DNA of 64,000 nt from Bin5 sp965207495 (GTDB lineage: Bacteria > Chloroflexota > Anaerolineae > Caldilineales > Caldilineaceae), in contig OZ242287.1 in the NCBI GenBank assembly GCA_965207495.1, positions 2,232,001 to 2,296,000 on the forward strand, given 5' to 3'. The notes beneath the pieces are model-generated. The model did no database searches and was not told the DNA's origin. It saw only the letters and a list, made by a program, of their open reading frames with translations. The translations under genes and the position numbers were made by a program. Below, piece by piece: positions 59,353 through 64,000 of the stretch. Position 1 is the stretch's first letter. Each line of letters opens with the position of its first letter.

Positions 59353-60110
59353 TCCTGCCAGCGCTTTCCACCGACCAGATGCGAGAAGTAGACCGCCTGA
59401 TGGTCGAGCACTTCGGCATCCAGCTTCTCCAGATGATGGAAAACGCCGGTCGCAACCTCGCCCTCCTCGCAAAGCGAATCCTTTCCCTTGACGAAGACGA
59501 CGACGATGCGCTGCAAGACCGGCCCATCGTGGTACTCGCCGGCCGCGGCAACAACGGCGGCGGAGGCCTGGCCGCCGCCCGCCACCTGCTCAACTGGGGC
59601 GCATGGGTCCAGATCGTTCTGACCGACCCGCCTGCTGACCTGCCGCCTGGCGCTATGAGAGATCAGCTCTCGATTCTTCAGAAGATGGATGCCCCGTTGG
59701 CCTGGGCCGACGAGGGCTGGGAGCTCCCTCCAGCCGACCTGGTTGTCGACGCACTGATCGGCTACGGAATCTCAGGAGATCCCCGCGGCCGGACCGCGGA
59801 CCTGATCCAGCTGGCCAACAGCAGCGTGGCCCCAATACTGAGCCTGGACGTCCCCAGCGGCCTCGACCCGGCCAGCGGGCAACTGCATGTCCCCCATGTC
59901 TCCGCAACCGCCACCATGACGCTAGCCCTTCCAAAACGAGGGCTACTGCAGCAGGAGGCGCACGCAGCCTGCGGCCAGCTCTTCCTCGCCGATATCGGAG
60001 TGCCGCCGGAACTCTACGAATACCTCGACCTGGAAGTGCCGCCCTTCTTTGCTATTGATACCGTCCTGCCTCTCCAAATTCAGGACGGCGCCGTTCTCCT
60101 TCAGGAGTAG
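59349..60110 (+). CDS. nnrE: NAD(P)H-hydrate epimerase (YjeF N-terminal domain)
   Basis: This 253-residue protein repairs damaged NADH and NADPH by epimerising the R-hydrate. STDQMREVDRLMVEHFGI opens the fold, MMENAGRNLA (residues 29-38) and VVLAGRGNNGGGGLAAARHL carry the substrate loop, and LVVDALIGYG and LSLDVPSGLDPASG carry the catalytic aspartate region. The dehydratase domain (NnrD) often fused to it is absent. The GTG start at 59349 has CGGAG 8 bases upstream and overlaps the previous stop. DUF456 follows after 6 bases. Confidence 0.9.
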   Translation: MILPALSTDQMREVDRLMVEHFGIQLLQMMENAGRNLALLAKRILSLDEDDDDALQDRPIVVLAGRGNNGGGGLAAARHLLNWGAWVQIVLTDPPADLPPGAMRDQLSILQKMDAPLAWADEGWELPPADLVVDALIGYGISGDPRGRTADLIQLANSSVAPILSLDVPSGLDPASGQLHVPHVSATATMTLALPKRGLLQQEAHAACGQLFLADIGVPPELYEYLDLEVPPFFAIDTVLPLQIQDGAVLLQE

Positions 60111-60116
60111 CCTGAC

Positions 60117-60698
60117 GTGTTTGACCTCTCCAACCTCTTTTTCGTGCTGAGCTATCTGCTTATTTTCCTGGGAATTGTCGGAGCGCTCGTTCCTGTTCTG
60201 CCTGGACCGCTGCTCATCTGGCTGGGCGCACTGGTCTGGGCTTGGGCAGACGGCTTCGTGCGCATCGGTTGGCCCACACTTCTCGTGCTTGCCGTCCTGA
60301 CAGTCATCGCCTGGGGCGCAGATCTGGGCCTGACTTTCCTCGGCAGCAAAAAGTCGGGCGCAGGCTGGCGGTCGATTGGCGTATCAATGTTGGGGGGACT
60401 GATCGGCGCGATCCTGCTCTCCAGCGTACCCATCGTCGGCACCTTCATCGGCGCCGCAATTGGCTCAATCTCAGCCCTCTGGTTCATGGAATACCGGCGC
60501 GCACAGGTAACCCCTCGGGACGGATCCGTGCCAATTGCCGCAACCAACCCTTCGAGCCCCTCGAACGTGCAGGAAAACAAAGCCAAAGCTACGCGAGCAG
60601 TTAAAGGGTATGTTGGCGGCTTTCTGATGGCCATGGCCGTGGAATTCATCATAAGTCTGATGATGTTGTCGATCTTTGCCTGGCAGGCCTTTCTATAA
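60117..60698 (+). CDS. DUF456 membrane protein
   Basis: This 193-residue small integral membrane protein has four to five hydrophobic segments and glycine-rich turns (GIVGALVPVLPGPLLIWLG near 19-37, LGGLIGAILLSSVPIVG, GTFIGAAIGS), the pattern of the DUF456 family. A polar linker of about 30 residues separates the last membrane segment. The family's function is not established. The start is GTG 60117, 6 bases after nnrE, and thiN follows 15 bases downstream, so the genes share one transcript. Confidence 0.88.
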   Translation: MFDLSNLFFVLSYLLIFLGIVGALVPVLPGPLLIWLGALVWAWADGFVRIGWPTLLVLAVLTVIAWGADLGLTFLGSKKSGAGWRSIGVSMLGGLIGAILLSSVPIVGTFIGAAIGSISALWFMEYRRAQVTPRDGSVPIAATNPSSPSNVQENKAKATRAVKGYVGGFLMAMAVEFIISLMMLSIFAWQAFL

Positions 60699-60713
60699 AG
60701 GGGTGGAAGAGAA

Positions 60714-61364
60714 GTGCGGGCAGTTATTTTCGTAAACGGGGAAATAGCCGACTATGATGCCGCGGCGCGCTGGCTGCGGAGCGATGACTATCTAGTGGCC
60801 GCTGACGGCGGCGCACGCCACATGGAGGCTCTTGGGCTAATGCCCGACGTAATCGTCGGTGACTTGGACAGTATCGACGAGCGTCTCCTCGCCAGATTCC
60901 AGGAGGAAGGCGCCGCGGTCGAAAGGCATCCAGTCGCCAAGGACGCCACCGATCTGGAGCTGGCCATCGCACGTGCGGTCACTGACGGCGCCACAGAAAT
61001 CCTGCTGGTAGGTGCTCTCGGTGGCCGCCTCGACCAGACTCTCGCCAATCTCTTGATTCTGGCTCAACAAAATTGGAATGTTCCGCTTGCCGTCGCCGAA
61101 GGTGACCAGTTGGCGCGTGTGCTGCGCGGTCCCCAACAGTTGACACTGACGGGGCCGACTGGCGGCTATGTCAGCGCCGTCGCCCTCAGTGAAGAAGTGA
61201 CCGGCGTTTCCTACCAGGGGCTCGAATACCCGCTGGCGAATGCAACCCTACGCCTTGGCAGCACGCGCGGCGTCAGCAACACATTGGCGACTTCACCTGC
61301 GCAGATCTCGATCGATAAAGGCATCCTGCTCGTGATCCAGCAGTTTCCTTTGACTTCAGAGTAG
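60714..61364 (+). CDS. thiN: thiamine diphosphokinase
   Basis: This 216-residue enzyme makes thiamine diphosphate from thiamine and ATP. LVAADGGARH (residues 27-36), DVIVGDLDSI (45-54), AKDATDLELA and LVGALGGRLDQTLANL are the conserved metal and substrate motifs. The length is normal for the bacterial ThiN family. The start is GTG 60714 with GGAAGAGAA upstream. It is the last gene of the operon. Its product is the cofactor of the E1 enzyme encoded at 14.5-16.4 kb, though no regulatory link is visible. Confidence 0.93.
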   Translation: MRAVIFVNGEIADYDAAARWLRSDDYLVAADGGARHMEALGLMPDVIVGDLDSIDERLLARFQEEGAAVERHPVAKDATDLELAIARAVTDGATEILLVGALGGRLDQTLANLLILAQQNWNVPLAVAEGDQLARVLRGPQQLTLTGPTGGYVSAVALSEEVTGVSYQGLEYPLANATLRLGSTRGVSNTLATSPAQISIDKGILLVIQQFPLTSE

Positions 61365-61440
61365 TCGTGCGCATGCGTACTCCCCAGCTGCCGCCCTGTC
61401 ATAGACCGCGCAGATTGAGCCTCACCCTCGGCTGAAGAGC

Positions 61441-62256
61441 CTACGCCTCCGGCGGAGTGCCGCTCTCTTCCCGTTCTGCTACCTGGAGTTGGCCCCCTCC
61501 ATCCGCTGTCTGCGCCAGCATAAATGCCAACCCTACCGCGGCAACCAGCGCCGCCACCTGCGAAACGCGCAGCGCACCCAACAGCTGGCTGTCCGCCGCA
61601 AACCCGTCGGCAAACAACCGCAGAACAGCAAGCGCCAGGATGGCCTGGCCCGCAAGCCGACCCGGTCTGCGCCAGTTGCCCCAAATCAAAAAACTGCCGA
61701 CAATCAACATCATGCCGGCAGCCCGGTATAGCGCGATAGGATGACGGACCACCGCCGCCTGCGACAGGACCGCGTCATATGAGCTGCCTATCCACGCCAT
61801 CACCCAGGACAACGCGCCCGGTGGAACACCTGCCGTACCCACCACCGCGCCGGTCAGAAAGTTCGAAATCTCCAGGACCACCCCGCCCGCCAGCAGCCCG
61901 AATACGGCTGCGACCCCGACCGGCCTTGGATCGGCCCCTACTCGAATCAAATATACGTAAGCCGCTATCAGGCTGCCCACCACCCCCGGCCACAACAGCA
62001 GACCGCCCGGCCGGATGCTGATCAGCAGCAGCGGCTCCGCGCGATAGACGCTCCAGAACTGGACGGCATGCGACAGCCGGGCTACAATGACCCCCGCCGC
62101 AAAGGCGATTGTTCCCAGATTCCAGATCATGTCCTGGTCCAGTTGCAGACGCCTGCCGACCCGCGCCATGACCGACAGTCCGAACCACGCGGCAACGATT
62201 GCCAGGATCTGGGCCGTAGGCAAAGATAGCGGTCCTAATGGTAGTGACGGATACAC
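61441..62256 (-). CDS. prolipoprotein diacylglyceryl transferase-like membrane protein
   Basis: This 271-residue protein has about seven hydrophobic segments and the general Lgt layout. IVARLSHAVQFWSVY and ISIRPGGLLLWPGVVG sit where Lgt has its GGxxxHGG region, and VRHPIALYRA corresponds to RHPSQLYEA. The conserved histidine and second glycine of the HGG loop are replaced here (LLLWPGVVG), so the enzyme may be a divergent or altered paralogue. The start is GTG 62256 with GGAGG 7 bases upstream. It is divergent from lepA. Confidence 0.75.
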   Translation of the reverse strand: MYPSLPLGPLSLPTAQILAIVAAWFGLSVMARVGRRLQLDQDMIWNLGTIAFAAGVIVARLSHAVQFWSVYRAEPLLLISIRPGGLLLWPGVVGSLIAAYVYLIRVGADPRPVGVAAVFGLLAGGVVLEISNFLTGAVVGTAGVPPGALSWVMAWIGSSYDAVLSQAAVVRHPIALYRAAGMMLIVGSFLIWGNWRRPGRLAGQAILALAVLRLFADGFAADSQLLGALRVSQVAALVAAVGLAFMLAQTADGGGQLQVAEREESGTPPEA

Positions 62257-62382
62257 GTTTTCGCCTCCACTGCGGCCCGGCGCATTGTCATCGAACGGAA
62301 AAGATCGGCGCCAGACTTACCTGTAGTATACTGCTTTCGCTTCGACGGCAAACTTATTCCGGCAACCGGTGTCCCCAATCAC

Positions 62383-64000
62383 ATGAACCTGGACCACATT
62401 CGCAACTTCTGCATCATAGCCCACATCGACCACGGCAAGAGCACACTTGCCGATCGCCTGATCCAGCATACCGGCACCGTTACCGACCGCGAGATGAAGG
62501 AGCAGCTGCTCGACTCGATGGACCTGGAGCGCGAAAAGGGTGTCACCATCAAAGCCAGCGCCGTGCGCATGATCTACAGCCGCCAGGCCGACGGCGAACC
62601 CCCCGCAGACTACGAGATGAACCTAATCGATACGCCCGGGCACGTCGATTTCACCTACGAGGTCAAGCGCGCCCTGCAGGCATGTGAAGGCGCCATCCTC
62701 GTCGTCGACGCCTCCCAGGGCATCCAGGCCCAGACCGTCGCCCATCTGCTCGCCGCGATGGAGCTTGACCTGACCATCGTCCCCGTCCTCAACAAAATCG
62801 ACCTGCCGGCCGCCGTGCCCGATGAAGTGGCCCAGGATATCGAGGACCTCCTGGCGGTACCCGCATCCGACATCCTCCGCATCAGCGCCAAAGACAGTGT
62901 CAACATCGAGGAGGTACTCGAGGAAGTCGTCGAGCAAGTACCGCCGCCGCTAGGAGACGCTCGCGAAAAGTTGCAGGCCCTGATCTTCGACTGCCACTAC
63001 GACCCCTACAAAGGCGTCGTGGCCTACATTCGCGTGGTGAACGGTACCATGTCGGGGCCCGTGCCCCTTCTGGCGATCTCCGGAAACAGAAACATCGACC
63101 CAATCGAAATCGGAATCCTCACCCCAGCGCCGGTAAAGGCTTCACGACTGAGCGCCGGCGAAGTCGGCTATATCGCCACCGGCCTCAAAAGCGTGCAGGA
63201 CCTCGACGTCGGCGACACAATTACACTCGCCTCCGATCCTGCCTCCGAACCGCTGCCCGGCTACGAGCCGATGAAACCCATGGTCTTTGCAGGACTCTTT
63301 CCGACCGACTCCGACGACTACCACGATCTCCGCGACGCCCTCGAAAAACTGCATCTTAACGACGGCGCCCTCACCTATGAACCGGAGACCAGCCAGGCCC
63401 TCGGATTCGGCTTTCGCCTCGGTTTTCTCGGCCTCTTCCACATGGAGATAATACAGGAGAGGCTCGAGAGGGAGTACGATCTGGACATCATCTTTACCGC
63501 GCCCTCAGTGGCCTATCGCGTAGTGACAACCGACGGCGAAGAGTTCCTGCTCGAAAGCCCCGCCGATCTGCCCGATCCCAGCGAAATTGAACAGATAGAG
63601 GAGCCTTGGTGCAGCTTGCAGATCTACGCCCCGTCAGAATACATCGGCCCCATCCTTGAAATGGTGACAAAACGCCGCGGCCGTGTAAAGAACCAACTGT
63701 GGCTGGATACAAAGCGCGTAGAGCTCAGTTTCCAGATCCCACTGTCCGAGATCATTGTCGACTTCTACAACGAGCTGAAGGCCCGCACGCGTGGCTATGC
63801 CTCCATGGACTACAACCTGGAGGACTATCACGCCTCCGACATGGTCAAGCTCGACGTCCTCGTCAACGGTCAGGCTGTTGACGCCTTGAGCATCATCATT
63901 CATCGCGAAAACGCCTACACCAAGGGTCAGCGCATGGTCAGCAAGATGAAGGATATCATCCCTCGTCAGCAATTCGTTGTCCCCATTCAGGCCGCCGTCG
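62383..64000 (+). CDS. lepA: elongation factor 4 (LepA), cut by the window end
   Basis: This translational GTPase acts on the ribosome during initiation or stalled elongation. The G1 motif is in IIAHIDHGKSTLADRL at the N-terminus, G2/G3 in KGVTIKASAV and LIDTPGHVDF, G4 in NKIDLPAA. LepA-specific stretches include KPMVFAGLFPTDSDDY, LGFGFRLGFLGLFHMEI and RGYASMDYN. The ATG at 62383 opens MNLDHIRNFCIIAHIDHG. The frame is open to the last base (539 codons visible of about 600), so the C-terminal domain lies outside the window. Confidence 0.96.
   Translation, partial: MNLDHIRNFCIIAHIDHGKSTLADRLIQHTGTVTDREMKEQLLDSMDLEREKGVTIKASAVRMIYSRQADGEPPADYEMNLIDTPGHVDFTYEVKRALQACEGAILVVDASQGIQAQTVAHLLAAMELDLTIVPVLNKIDLPAAVPDEVAQDIEDLLAVPASDILRISAKDSVNIEEVLEEVVEQVPPPLGDAREKLQALIFDCHYDPYKGVVAYIRVVNGTMSGPVPLLAISGNRNIDPIEIGILTPAPVKASRLSAGEVGYIATGLKSVQDLDVGDTITLASDPASEPLPGYEPMKPMVFAGLFPTDSDDYHDLRDALEKLHLNDGALTYEPETSQALGFGFRLGFLGLFHMEIIQERLEREYDLDIIFTAPSVAYRVVTTDGEEFLLESPADLPDPSEIEQIEEPWCSLQIYAPSEYIGPILEMVTKRRGRVKNQLWLDTKRVELSFQIPLSEIIVDFYNELKARTRGYASMDYNLEDYHASDMVKLDVLVNGQAVDALSIIIHRENAYTKGQRMVSKMKDIIPRQQFVVPIQAAV

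Overview
The window reads as chromosome from a heterotrophic bacterium, most likely a member of the Chloroflexota (Caldilineae/Anaerolineae- or SAR202-like). This placement is inferred from gene style, not computed. The clues are several sugar ABC importers whose binding proteins carry Tat or Sec lipoprotein signals ending in A-A-C, repeated enolase-superfamily, Gfo/Idh/MocA and SDR enzymes, a short acidic 2[Fe-S] ferredoxin, and a HPPK-DHPS fusion. No rRNA, tRNA, insertion sequence, phage gene or CRISPR array was seen.

The left part (1-29 kb) is mostly catabolic. Two binding-protein-first ABC importer operons lie on the minus strand at 3.0-6.5 kb and 6.9-12.7 kb. The second also carries a rhamnonate-dehydratase-like enolase-superfamily enzyme and a luciferase-like flavin oxidoreductase. 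Next comes a five-gene minus-strand operon (13.0-18.3 kb): a D-2-hydroxyacid dehydrogenase, an SDR protein that lacks the catalytic lysine, and the E1alpha, E1beta and E2 subunits of a 2-oxoacid dehydrogenase. After a BrnT/BrnA toxin-antitoxin pair come another enolase-superfamily enzyme, a second hydroxyacid dehydrogenase, a ferredoxin and a PIG-L deacetylase. A third importer at 23.9-28.1 kb has an unusually large 583-residue permease. None of the three importers has its own ATPase gene here.

The middle (29-43 kb) mixes housekeeping and sugar-acid genes. It holds aspS, a strong 6S RNA candidate with its own promoter and terminator, a PHP phosphoesterase, alr, nth and rpsT. A sugar-acid set follows: an enolase-superfamily dehydratase, an alpha-ketoglutaric-semialdehyde-type aldehyde dehydrogenase, uxaC and a mannonate-oxidoreductase-like SDR. 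Then comes glnS.

The region 43-52 kb holds single genes: DUF429, an OSBS/NSAR-like enzyme, a Gfo/Idh/MocA protein, a sugar isomerase-like protein, a zinc-ribbon/LysM protein, a zinc alcohol dehydrogenase and a phytanoyl-CoA dioxygenase-like protein. The right end (52-64 kb) is biosynthetic: folKP, siroheme genes, nadC-nadA followed by a decayed nadB remnant, a tight operon of a membrane protein with nnrE, DUF456 and thiN, an Lgt-like protein, and lepA, which runs off the window.

Two gene-free stretches (28.5-28.8 kb and 51.9-52.2 kb) carry copies of the same composite repeat. The second ends in eleven exact-period 17-bp units. Several sigma70-like promoters and strong hairpins can be placed precisely. 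Both binding-protein-first importer operons have a long stem-loop directly after the binding-protein gene.
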